Assembly: GCA_937873205.1 (NCBI GenBank)
Contig: CALMVO010000073.1
Location: 1-32,367, forward strand
Length of the DNA stretch: 32,367 bases
Direction of reading: 5' to 3'
Source of the DNA: an uncultured Acetobacteraceae bacterium
GTDB taxonomy: Bacteria > Pseudomonadota > Alphaproteobacteria > Acetobacterales > Acetobacteraceae
The notes under the pieces were generated by a model. The model saw nothing but the letters and a program-made list of their open reading frames with translations, did no database searches and was not told the DNA's origin. Made by a program: the position numbers and the translations under genes. Positions within the stretch are counted from its first letter, which is position 1; every line of letters begins with the position of its first letter. Positions 1 to 6,936 of this stretch are shown here, in pieces.

Positions 1-2193
1 GGACGGGCCCGGCGCCACCCGCCGCCCGTCCAGCGCGTCCAGCAGCGCCCGCGCCTCCGCCCCGGCGCACCCGTCGAGGGCGGCGGCGAGCGAGTCCGGG
101 TCGGCCGCGGGCGCGGTCCGCCGCAGCGCGTCCAGCAGCGCGTCGCGGCCCGGCGGCGTCCGGCCGAACACGTGCAACCCGTCGCGGATCTGCAGCTCCT
201 TCACGTCGCAGAGATAGGCGTCGAGCCGGGCCAGCGCGTCCGCATCGTCGGTGTCGGCGCGGCGGACACCGGTCTCGGCCAGCAGCCCGGCCGCCTCCGC
301 CTGGTCGAGGATCTCGGCCCGCAGCAGGGCCGCGCGGCGCCGGTCGAGCCCGTCGCAGGCGGCATAGTCCTCGATCAACCGCTCCAGCGCCGGCGCCGCG
401 CCGTGGCTGCCGGCCCGGCCGATCGGCGGCGTCAGGTGGCCGATGGTGACGGCACCCAGCCGACGCTTGGCGCAGGCGGCCTCGCCGGGGTTGTTCACGA
501 TGAACGGGTAGATCACCGGCAGCCCGCGCAGCAGCGCCGCCGGCAGGCAGTCGTCCGACAGCGCCGCCGCCTTGCCCGGCAGCCATTCCAGCGTGCCGTG
601 CGTGCCCAGATGCACCAGCGCCTGCACGCGCTCGGCCTCGCGCAGCCAGAGATAGGCGGCGAGGTAGCCGTGCCGCGCCGGCAAGTCGGGGTCGTGGTAG
701 CCCGCCTTGCGGTCGAGCGCCGAGCCCCGGTCCGGCTGCACCGCCACAACGAGGCCGCCGAAGCGATGGTGCCGCAGCACGAACCGTCCGTCGACGCAGG
801 CCGGGTCCGCCTCCGGCTGGCCCCAGGCGTCGACGGTCATGGCGCGGACCGCCGCCGGCAGCGCGTCGAACAGCGTTCGGTAGCCGGCGAGGCTGAGGAT
901 CGGCGTAGGCGGCGCGTGGCACAGCAGCTCGGGCAGCCGCTCCGCCGCCGGCAGCGTCCCGGTGGCGTAGCCGGCGGCGCGCAGCAGCTCCAGGATCGCA
1001 TCCAGGCTGGCGAAGCTGTCGAGCCCGACCGCGTGCGCGACCTGTCCGCCGGCCGCCGGATAGTCCGACAGCAGGATCGCGACGCGCCGCTCCGCCCGGG
1101 GCGTGCCGGCGAGCTTGGCCCAGCCGACGGCGCGGTCGGCGGCCCTGGCGATGCCGGGCTCGAACGGCCGGTTCACCGTCTGCGCGAACCCCTGCAGCGC
1201 CCCCGGGTGAGTCGATGGCGGCCGCGGCGCCTTGAACGAGATCGCGCCGGCCAGCAGCCGGCCGTCCAGTTCGGGCAGCACCACCTGCATGGCGAGGTCG
1301 GTCTGCGACAGGCCGCGCCGGCTGTCCCGCCACGCCGACTCGCCGCCGACCGGCTGCATCAGCTGCAGCACCGGTGCCCCGGCGGCGTCCAACGGCGAGC
1401 CGGCACCATCGGTCCGGGCCGAGAAGAAGGTGGCGTTCAGCACCACCGCCGGCCGCGTCTGCCGCAGCCGGTCCGCGACGAAGCCGGCGGCGGCCGGCTC
1501 CTTCAGCGAGGCGGCGTAGAGCAGCTCGGGCGCCAGCCCGCGCGCCTCCAGCGCCTGGCCCAGCGCCTCGAACGCCGCCACGTCGCCTGCCATCAGGTGC
1601 GAGCGGTAGAACACCACGGTCGCACGCGGCCGGCCCCGCGTCGGCGTGCTGCCGTGGATGCCGGCGGTCGGCACCGCCTCCGGCAGGGCCCCGTCATCCG
1701 GCCCGCGTCCCGCCAGGTGCTCCAGCAGGCGAAGGCAGGCGGCATGGTTGCGCGGGCCGCCCTCGCGCAGATACCCGTCGAGGCGAGCCCATATCGCCTG
1801 CGGCACGGTCGAGAGCCCTGCCAGCCTCGCGTCGTCACGGGCGTTGCCCGGCACCAGCGCCAGCGGGATGCGGTGGCGCCGGCAGGTCTCGGCCAGCTCC
1901 TCGGCGCCGTAGCGCCAGTACTCGAGGCCGCCCAGCAGTCGCACCAGCACGCAGCGCGAGCCGGCGATGGTGGTCTCGGCATAGAGGTCGACCGACAGCG
2001 GATGGCGCAGCCGGGCGAGGGGGGCCAGGCGCAGGTCGGGACGCGGCGAGGACGCCGCGTCCCAGGCCGCCGCCAGGCTGCCGAGGTCGGCATCCGAGAA
2101 GGAGAGCACGACGATGTCGGCCGGCGCGTGGCCGAGATCGTCGGCCGCCTCCTGCTCGTCGACGCTCCGGGTCTCGCGGACCAGCAGGTGCAT
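1..2193 (-). CDS. cobN: Cobaltochelatase subunit CobN, N-terminal part (cut by window edge)
   Basis: Large subunit of the aerobic CobN/CobS/CobT cobaltochelatase, which puts Co2+ into hydrogenobyrinic acid a,c-diamide during cobalamin synthesis in the cytoplasm. The frame runs from ATG at 2193 leftwards through position 1, giving 731 residues without a stop; family members are usually well over 1,000 residues, so the C-terminal part lies outside. The N-terminus (MHLLVRETRSVDE, then ADIVVLSFSDADL) is typical of CobN, and the family hallmark HLGTHGTLEWLPGK begins near residue 528, followed by PFIVNNPGE and IGHLTPPI. The start lies 8 bp after the cobW stop, so it is almost certainly the last visible gene of the riboswitch-led operon. 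The related Mg-chelatase subunit BchH/ChlH is an alternative only on general fold; the CobW/DUF1636/riboswitch context favours cobalt. Confidence 0.95.
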   Translation of the reverse strand, partial: MHLLVRETRSVDEQEAADDLGHAPADIVVLSFSDADLGSLAAAWDAASSPRPDLRLAPLARLRHPLSVDLYAETTIAGSRCVLVRLLGGLEYWRYGAEELAETCRRHRIPLALVPGNARDDARLAGLSTVPQAIWARLDGYLREGGPRNHAACLRLLEHLAGRGPDDGALPEAVPTAGIHGSTPTRGRPRATVVFYRSHLMAGDVAAFEALGQALEARGLAPELLYAASLKEPAAAGFVADRLRQTRPAVVLNATFFSARTDGAGSPLDAAGAPVLQLMQPVGGESAWRDSRRGLSQTDLAMQVVLPELDGRLLAGAISFKAPRPPSTHPGALQGFAQTVNRPFEPGIARAADRAVGWAKLAGTPRAERRVAILLSDYPAAGGQVAHAVGLDSFASLDAILELLRAAGYATGTLPAAERLPELLCHAPPTPILSLAGYRTLFDALPAAVRAMTVDAWGQPEADPACVDGRFVLRHHRFGGLVVAVQPDRGSALDRKAGYHDPDLPARHGYLAAYLWLREAERVQALVHLGTHGTLEWLPGKAAALSDDCLPAALLRGLPVIYPFIVNNPGEAACAKRRLGAVTIGHLTPPIGRAGSHGAAPALERLIEDYAACDGLDRRRAALLRAEILDQAEAAGLLAETGVRRADTDDADALARLDAYLCDVKELQIRDGLHVFGRTPPGRDALLDALRRTAPAADPDSLAAALDGCAGAEARALLDALDGRRVAPGPS

Positions 2194-2201
2194 GGGCCGG
2201 T

Positions 2202-3239
2202 CTAGCCGCCGGCCAGGATGGCCTCGATCGCGCCGCGATCGATTCCCCGCCGGCCGATGACCACGAGGCCGCCGCTGCAACCCGTGTCCCAGACGCGGTC
2301 GTACTGGTGCCGGAACCGCGTGCCGACGCCCTGCACGGCCAGGCGCATCGGCCGGCCGGCGACCTGCGCGAAGCCCTTGATCCGCAGCACGTCATGCGCC
2401 TCGGTGGCCGTCCGCAGCCGCTCGACCAGCGCGTCGGGGCTCGCCTGCGGGCCGATCGACACCACGAAGCTGTCGAAATCGTCGTGCTCGTGCGCGCCGT
2501 CCTCGGCATCGTGGTGCGAGGGCCGCGCGGCCAGGTCGTCCTCGGCGGCGGCGTCCAGCCCCAGCAGCACCGCGGGATCGAGCCGTCCCTCGGTCGCCCG
2601 CATCAGCTTCACCGCCCGCGGGATCCGCGCCCGGATCCCGGCCTCCAGCGCATCGAGCGCGGCGTCGTCCAGCAGGTCGGCCTTGTTCAGCACCACCAGG
2701 TCGGCCGCCGTCAGCTGGTCCTCGTAGACTTCGGCCAGCGGGTTGTCGTGGTCGAGCGAGGGGTCGGCGGCACGGCTGCGCGCCACCTCCTCCGGATCGT
2801 CGGCGAAGCGTCCGGCGGCGACCGCCGGCGCGTCGACCACGGCGATCACCCCGTCCACCGTCACCCGGGTACGCATCGAGGGCCAGTTGAACGCCTTCAG
2901 CAGCGGCTTGGGCAGGGCGAGACCGGAGGTCTCGATGACGATGTGGTCGGGCGGATCGGCGCGCCCGACCAGCGCCTCCATCGTCGGCAGGAAGTCGTCG
3001 GCCACGGTGCAGCACAGGCAGCCGTTGGACAGCTCGACGATGTCCTCGTCACGGCAGCTCTCGATGCCGCAGCCGCGCAGCGTCTCGCCGTCGATGCCGA
3101 GCGAGCCGAACTCGTTCACGATGACCGCGATGCGCCGGCCGCGGCTATGGGCCAGCAGGTGGCGCAGCAGCGTGGTCTTGCCGGCGCCGAGGAACCCGGT
3201 GACCACCGTGGCCGGGATCTTGCCGGCGGTGGCGCTCAC
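2202..3239 (-). CDS. cobW: CobW-family GTPase / metallochaperone
   Basis: G3E-family P-loop GTPase of 345 residues, assigned to cobalt delivery for cobalamin synthesis because it sits directly before cobN. Visible features are the Walker A motif GFLGAGKT at residues 15-22, the zinc/cobalt-binding CLCC motif at 74-77, NKADLL in the middle, a His/Asp-rich patch (HHDAEDGAHEHDD) that may hold metal, and a C-terminal CobW_C domain ending in GGLVVIGRRGID. The start chosen is GTG at 3239: it overlaps the DUF1636 stop as GTGA and puts the P-loop at the usual distance from the N-terminus. The frame stays open further upstream, but that extension lies inside DUF1636 and is not protein-like. Translational coupling to the gene before it is likely. 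Biochemical role in this pathway is known only in part for the family. Confidence 0.93.
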   Translation of the reverse strand: MSATAGKIPATVVTGFLGAGKTTLLRHLLAHSRGRRIAVIVNEFGSLGIDGETLRGCGIESCRDEDIVELSNGCLCCTVADDFLPTMEALVGRADPPDHIVIETSGLALPKPLLKAFNWPSMRTRVTVDGVIAVVDAPAVAAGRFADDPEEVARSRAADPSLDHDNPLAEVYEDQLTAADLVVLNKADLLDDAALDALEAGIRARIPRAVKLMRATEGRLDPAVLLGLDAAAEDDLAARPSHHDAEDGAHEHDDFDSFVVSIGPQASPDALVERLRTATEAHDVLRIKGFAQVAGRPMRLAVQGVGTRFRHQYDRVWDTGCSGGLVVIGRRGIDRGAIEAILAGG

Positions 3240-3670
3240 GCCGCTTCTCCCGCGGCCATCGACGGCACCCGTCCCAGGATCGCGTCGGCGAGTGAGGCGG
3301 CGCGCCGCGACGGCATCACCGTGCCGGTCTTCGATGCCCGGTAGAGTGCTGCGAAGTCGAGGAGGTCGGCGGCCTTCTCGGCCGAGAGTCGTCCCAGCAG
3401 GTAGGACCACTTGCCAGGCATGGCGATCGACGCGGCGCAGCCGTCGCGGCAGACCGCGAGGCATTCGACCGCCTGCAGGCGCAGGCCCGGCACGGCGGCC
3501 TCGGCCAACAGCCGCCGGGCGCGGTCGTGCAGCACCTGGCCCGGCACCGGCACCCCGGGCAGCTTCTCGGTGCCGGCGCGGCAGGTGATGCAGACATGCA
3601 GCGTGGTCTCAGGCTCGAACACGGGACCCCCGAACGATTGCCGGCGCCGGACGATCCGGAGCCGGGCCAT
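3236..3670 (-). CDS. DUF1636 cysteine-rich protein, B12-operon member
   Basis: Small protein of 144 residues from the ATG at 3670, of the DUF1636 type often found with cobalamin genes. It carries Cys pairs at residues 27 and 30 (HVCITCRAG) and at 70, 74 and 78 (ECLAVCRDGC), a spacing like thioredoxin-fold [2Fe-2S] ferredoxins, so metal or cluster binding is likely. No function is established. It is the first gene after the riboswitch, and its stop overlaps the cobW start. The start is uncertain: ATG 3670 is directly preceded by an inverted-repeat arm, whereas GTG 3622 (128 residues) has a G-rich stretch just upstream and begins closer to the conserved domain. The open frame upstream of 3670 runs back into the riboswitch and is not coding. 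Confidence 0.82.
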   Translation of the reverse strand: MARLRIVRRRQSFGGPVFEPETTLHVCITCRAGTEKLPGVPVPGQVLHDRARRLLAEAAVPGLRLQAVECLAVCRDGCAASIAMPGKWSYLLGRLSAEKAADLLDFAALYRASKTGTVMPSRRAASLADAILGRVPSMAAGEAA

Positions 3671-3749
3671 GGGGTGCCGTCCGTCCCCTGGCGCGCAGGG
3701 CGGCCGGGTGGATCGATATCGCGCGATATCGCTGCCGCCCTGGCACCCC
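3671..3749 (-). promoter_or_regulatory. Candidate riboswitch expression platform with start-site hairpin
   Basis: Between the riboswitch core and the DUF1636 ATG lie nested inverted repeats. The outer arms GGGGTGCC (3749-3742 in transcript sense) and GGCACCCC (3678-3671) are exactly complementary, and the second arm directly abuts the AUG at 3670. Inside them, arms at 3734-3740 and 3698-3704 can pair over 7 bp, and an 18-bp perfect palindrome (3714-3731) sits at the tip. Folding would hide the translation start, as expected of a translational-type cobalamin riboswitch. The pairing is read from the sequence; its role as the switch is inference. Confidence 0.5.
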
Positions 3750-3790
3750 GCCGGACCGCACGGTGGAACGGCAGCCTCGCGGCCGCCGGC

Positions 3791-4012
3791 GATGGCAGGT
3801 CTCCTGGCTCGCGGTTGCGGACGATCCGGAGGTCTCCGGCCGTCCACGTCGTCCGTGGCCTTCCCGGTGCCTCGGGCCTTCGCCGTCAACACAAGTGGCC
3901 GTGCGCGAAACGCTCGCGACGGACGCCTCACCGCCTACAGTTGCGGGGGCAGCGACGGCATGCGGCTCATCCCTGGAGATGGACCGGCACCGTCTTCCCT
4001 TTTCACCCTTCT
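3791..4012 (-). ncRNA. Cobalamin riboswitch
   Basis: Read on the minus strand, the segment carries the signatures of the cobalamin (AdoCbl) riboswitch in order: AAAAGGGAAGACGGTGCCGG near the 5' side (about 4000-3980), CGCTGCCCCCGCAACTGTA, a GCCACTTGTG element, CACCGGGAAGGCC, and the B12 box GAGCCAGGAGACCTGCC ending near 3794. It lies downstream of a strong promoter match and upstream of DUF1636-cobW-cobN. Known riboswitches of this family lower expression when adenosylcobalamin is bound, so the operon should be induced by B12 shortage. Exact 5' and 3' ends are estimates. Confidence 0.95.
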
Positions 4013-4034
4013 CTCGAAGGGACCATCAATAACG

Positions 4035-4064
4035 ATTGTAGCCGGGCGCCGGCCGGCCGGTCAA
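4035..4064 (-). promoter_or_regulatory. Sigma70-like promoter of the B12-riboswitch operon
   Basis: On the minus strand TTGACC (4064-4059) is followed after 18 bp by TACAAT (4040-4035), one mismatch from each sigma70 consensus hexamer. Transcription would begin near 4028, about 15-25 nt before the conserved riboswitch core, which is the right place. It fires leftwards, away from the cyclophilin gene. Confidence 0.75.
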
Positions 4065-4111
4065 AGCGGATCGCGTAGGCGGGGCGGCGACTTCATGCCA
4101 AGTTCGTCATC

Positions 4112-4978
4112 ATGCGCATGCCCGTCCTCGCCGCCGCCCTCCTGCTCGCCGCCGCAGCGCCGTCACCCGTGCCGTCGCCGTCGCAGATCGCCGCCGCGGC
4201 GCCGGACGCGGACTGGCGCGCGGTCGATCCCGACCGGCTGCTGGTGATGGAGCTGGCCGACGGGCGCCGGATCGCGATCGAGCTCGCCCCGGACTTCGCG
4301 CCCGCGCACGTCGCCAACATCCGCGCCCTGGCCAGGTCCGGCTGGTGGGACGGCGCGGCAATCGTGCGGGTGCAGGACGATTACGTGGTGCAGTGGGCCG
4401 GGGCCGGGGGCCGCCACCTGCCGGACGGCGTCGCGGCGCATCCGCCGGCCGAATACGACCGCCCGGCCGCCGGGCTCGTGCTCCGCCGCCTGGGCTTCCC
4501 GGACGGCTACGCGCCGATGACGGGTTTCGCCGGCGACTGGCCGGTCGCCGGCGACGGCCACCGGATCTGGCTGACGCACTGCTACGGCATGGTGGGCGTC
4601 GGCCGCGACATGCCGCCCGACACCGGCGACGGCAGCGAGCTCTACGCGGTGATCGGGCAGGCGCCGCGCCAGCTCGACCGCAACATTGCCCTGGTCGGCC
4701 GCGTGCTGGACGGCTTGCCAGCGCTGGCGTCGCTGCCGCGCGGCACCGCCGCCCTCGGCTTCTATGCCGAACCGGGGCAGCGGGTGCCGATCCGCCGGGT
4801 GCGGCTGGCGGCCGACATGCCGGAGGCCGAACGTCCGCGGGTCGAGGTGCTACGGACGGAGTCCGCCTCCTTCCATCGCTACCTGGACGCATCCGCCAAT
4901 CGACGCGACCCCTTCTTCGTCCGCCCCGCCGGCGGGACCGATCTCTGCAACGTCCGGGTGCCATCTCGAATCCGCTAG
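4112..4978 (+). CDS. Secreted cyclophilin-type peptidyl-prolyl isomerase
   Basis: Protein of 288 residues with an N-terminal signal peptide ([19 protein letters not shown]) and a cyclophilin-like domain from about residue 42. The start [53 protein letters not shown]-like block matches bacterial cyclophilins, followed by [40 protein letters not shown]. Such enzymes catalyse cis-trans isomerisation of X-Pro bonds; here it would act in the periplasm. The domain is longer and more divergent than classic PpiA, with an insert around residues 105-155, so activity is not certain. A second in-frame ATG two codons on could be the start. The stop codon TAG (4976-4978) is formed by the terminal CTAG of the adjacent MITE-like repeat, so the original C-terminus may have been altered. 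Confidence 0.85.
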   Translation: [288 protein letters not shown]

Positions 4979-5081
4979 AGGATGATCCGATCGCTTAGGC
5001 TCGCGGATCATCCTCTAGCTTGTTGTTTTGACGAGCATCTTTATCCGATCGACGAGTCCGTTCGATCGGATGATGCTCTAG
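4975..5081 (+). repeat. MITE-like terminator repeat, copy 1 (107 bp)
   Basis: Full-length copy of an intergenic repeat that recurs at 6351 and 26465. The ends are imperfect inverted repeats: CTAGAGGATGATCCGATCG on the left, and the right end read in reverse is the same except two positions (17 of 19). The left half folds into a perfect 15-bp hairpin followed by CTTGTTGTTTTG, which resembles an intrinsic terminator for rightward transcripts. The right half folds into a second long hairpin; this copy lacks one A in that stem relative to copy 3. Its left CTAG provides the stop codon of the cyclophilin gene. Confidence 0.85.
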
Positions 5082-5142
5082 GCGTCGTCTTGCGTTCTTC
5101 CCGCGTCCGTCTGAAATGAAACGGACAAGGGAGGAACAACAA

Positions 5143-6345
5143 ATGGACGACAACAGGCGTCAATTTCTGGGTACCGCGGCGTTCGGCGTCGGCGGCCTGA
5201 TCGCGCTCGGCGGCACGGCCGCGGCCGCGGCCGCCGTCGTCGAGACGGACAAGGGCCAGCCCGGCGCGGGCGGCTTTGGCCTCAACTCGGAGCAGCTGCC
5301 GCCGGGGGCCACGGTCGCCTACCACGACCCCGGCGACATCAGCGCGATGCCGGCCTTCACCCGCTCGCTCGACGGCTCGCGTCCCAAGATCACCTCGGGC
5401 GGCTGGGCCAAGGAATCGACCGAGCACCAGCTGCCGATCATGAAGGGCCTGGCCGGCGTCCACATGCTGCTCGACCCCGGCAGCTCGCGCGAGCTGCACT
5501 GGCACGCGATCGCCGCCGAGTGGGCCTACGTCATCGGCGGACGCTGCCAGACCGTGGTGCTCGACCCGTCGGGGCAGACCGAGATCAACAACTACCAGCC
5601 GGGCGATCTCTGGTTCTTCCCCAAGGGCCATGGCCACTCGATCCAGACCATCGGCGACGAGCCCTGCCACTTCATCCTGTCGTTCGACAACGGCGCCTTC
5701 TCCGAGCACGGCACCTTCTCGATCAGCGACTGGATCAACGTGACGCCCAAGCCGATGCTGGGCGAGAACTTCGGCATCAAGCCCGGCCTGTTCGACTCCT
5801 TTCCCAAGGGCGAGACCTACATCCAGGCCGGCCCCGTGGTGCCGATCTCGGCGGCGGTCGATGCGCCCTGGCCGCGCGAGTCCACCCACAAGTTCAGCGT
5901 CACCCGCGATCCGCGCGCCCGCCGCGACTTCGATGGCGGCAGCTTCCAGCTCGCCACCGTCGACGAGTGGCCGATCTCGACGACCATGTCCGGCGGACTC
6001 ATGGTCATCAAGCCGGGCCAGATGAAGGAGCTGCACTGGAACCCGAACGCGGACGAGTTCCACTACTACCTGGCCGGCACCGGCCAGGTCGCCCTGTTCG
6101 GCTCCGGCGGCCGCGGCCAGCTCGCCGACGTCAAGGCCGGCGACACCGCCTACATCCCGGCCGGCTACGGCCACGGCATCGTCAACACCGGCAGCGACGA
6201 CCTGCAGATCGTCCAGACCTGGAACGCCGGAAAGTTCGAGGAGATCACCCTCAAGCGCTGGATGCAGACGGCGCCGCGCTACCTGCTGTCGAACAACATG
6301 GTCGGCGTGCCGGCCAGCACCCTGGACAGGATCAAGCCGGCGTAG
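5143..6345 (+). CDS. Tat-exported bicupin, oxalate decarboxylase family
   Basis: Protein of 400 residues with a twin-arginine signal (NRRQFLGTAAFGVGG at residues 4-18) and two cupin domains, the layout of Mn-dependent oxalate decarboxylase (oxalate to formate and CO2). The first cupin has the metal ligands H119-x-H121 and E126 (HWHAIAAEW) and a later His in GHGHS. The lid segment reads SEHGT at 187-191, keeping the Glu used as acid in Bacillus OxdC (SENST there). The second cupin reads H298-W-N300 with E305 (HWNPNADEF), so the usual second His is Asn. The start ATG 5143 has a strong GGGAGG site 8 nt upstream; an upstream in-frame ATG at 5116 lacks one. A 6-bp hairpin (5105-5110 with 5121-5126) sits in the leader. 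Acts in the periplasm. Oxalate oxidase or another bicupin substrate cannot be excluded. Confidence 0.88.
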   Translation: MDDNRRQFLGTAAFGVGGLIALGGTAAAAAAVVETDKGQPGAGGFGLNSEQLPPGATVAYHDPGDISAMPAFTRSLDGSRPKITSGGWAKESTEHQLPIMKGLAGVHMLLDPGSSRELHWHAIAAEWAYVIGGRCQTVVLDPSGQTEINNYQPGDLWFFPKGHGHSIQTIGDEPCHFILSFDNGAFSEHGTFSISDWINVTPKPMLGENFGIKPGLFDSFPKGETYIQAGPVVPISAAVDAPWPRESTHKFSVTRDPRARRDFDGGSFQLATVDEWPISTTMSGGLMVIKPGQMKELHWNPNADEFHYYLAGTGQVALFGSGGRGQLADVKAGDTAYIPAGYGHGIVNTGSDDLQIVQTWNAGKFEEITLKRWMQTAPRYLLSNNMVGVPASTLDRIKPA

Positions 6346-6350
6346 GGACG

Positions 6351-6458
6351 CTAGAGCGTGATCCGATCGCATAGGCTCACGGATCACACTCTAGCTTGTT
6401 GTTTTAACGAGCACCTTTATCCGATCAAACCATTCCGTTCGATCGGATGATGCTCTAG
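6351..6458 (+). repeat. MITE-like terminator repeat, copy 2 (108 bp)
   Basis: Second full copy of the same element, 5 bp after the oxalate decarboxylase stop and before the convergent stop at 6480. It starts CTAGAGCGTGATCCG and ends GATGATGCTCTAG. In the first hairpin two bases differ from copies 1 and 3 on each arm; one pair is a compensating change (A-T to G-C), the other leaves a mismatch. The second hairpin is also more diverged. A small hairpin CCGCC-GACTT-GGCGG follows at 6461-6475 and may end the leftward transcript. Confidence 0.85.
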
Positions 6459-6479
6459 AACCGCCGACTTGGCGGCGGC

Positions 6480-6932
6480 TCACGCCGGCCCGACCCAGCG
6501 GTCGCCCGGGACCGGTCGCAGCCGGTCCACCGGCCGATTGTAGAGATAGATCCAGGCCTCGTGGGCCACGCCCTCGACCAGGACCGGACGCCGGCATCTC
6601 AGATAGATGGAGGCGTCCGGATCATCCGGGATGCAGTCCTCGTAGCAATCGGTGGCGGCCAGCACGGCGGAGGCCTCCTCCGGTGAGCCACTGATCGCGA
6701 ACACCTCGCCCACGATCCACGCCCGGTCGTCCCGGCCTTCGACCAGCGCCGGATAGACCACCTCCCCGCCGTTCGGCATCGGCTCGCGGATCTCGTAGAG
6801 CCGGCCGCGGATCAGGCAGCGCCGCCCGTCCCGCAGCCGGGCGCGCATCGCCGGGGGAAGACCGTTCTCCTGCCCGGTCATCAGCGTGCCGTAGGTCGCC
6901 AGCAGCACCGGCCCCGGCTCCGATGCCGGCAT
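6480..6932 (-). CDS. Gamma-glutamylcyclotransferase (AIG2-like) family protein
   Basis: Protein of 150 residues with the gamma-glutamylcyclotransferase/AIG2 fold. The nucleotide-loop-like motif YGTLM is at residues 14-18 (family YGSLM), followed by GRLYEI, YPALVEG, VGEVFAI, a DCYED segment and IYLRCRRPVLVEG, then AWIYLYNRP near the end; all of these line up with the family pattern. Members cyclise gamma-glutamyl amines or peptides to 5-oxoproline, but many bacterial homologues have no tested substrate. No signal peptide, so cytoplasmic. Its ATG lies 4 bp after the stop of the EAL protein, so the two are probably one transcript; the functional link to c-di-GMP signalling is unknown. Confidence 0.82.
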   Translation of the reverse strand: MPASEPGPVLLATYGTLMTGQENGLPPAMRARLRDGRRCLIRGRLYEIREPMPNGGEVVYPALVEGRDDRAWIVGEVFAISGSPEEASAVLAATDCYEDCIPDDPDASIYLRCRRPVLVEGVAHEAWIYLYNRPVDRLRPVPGDRWVGPA

Positions 6933-6936
6933 CCGG

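Noticed and set aside
172-2205. Very long open frame on the plus strand opposite cobN (also opposite mfd, recG and the TonB receptor)
   Set aside because: Such frames arise from high-GC codon bias on the coding strand; their translations are Arg/Gln/Gly-rich without any domain, while the opposite strand matches known families throughout.
3671-3931. In-frame upstream extension of DUF1636
   Set aside because: It overlaps the cobalamin riboswitch and its composition is not protein-like.
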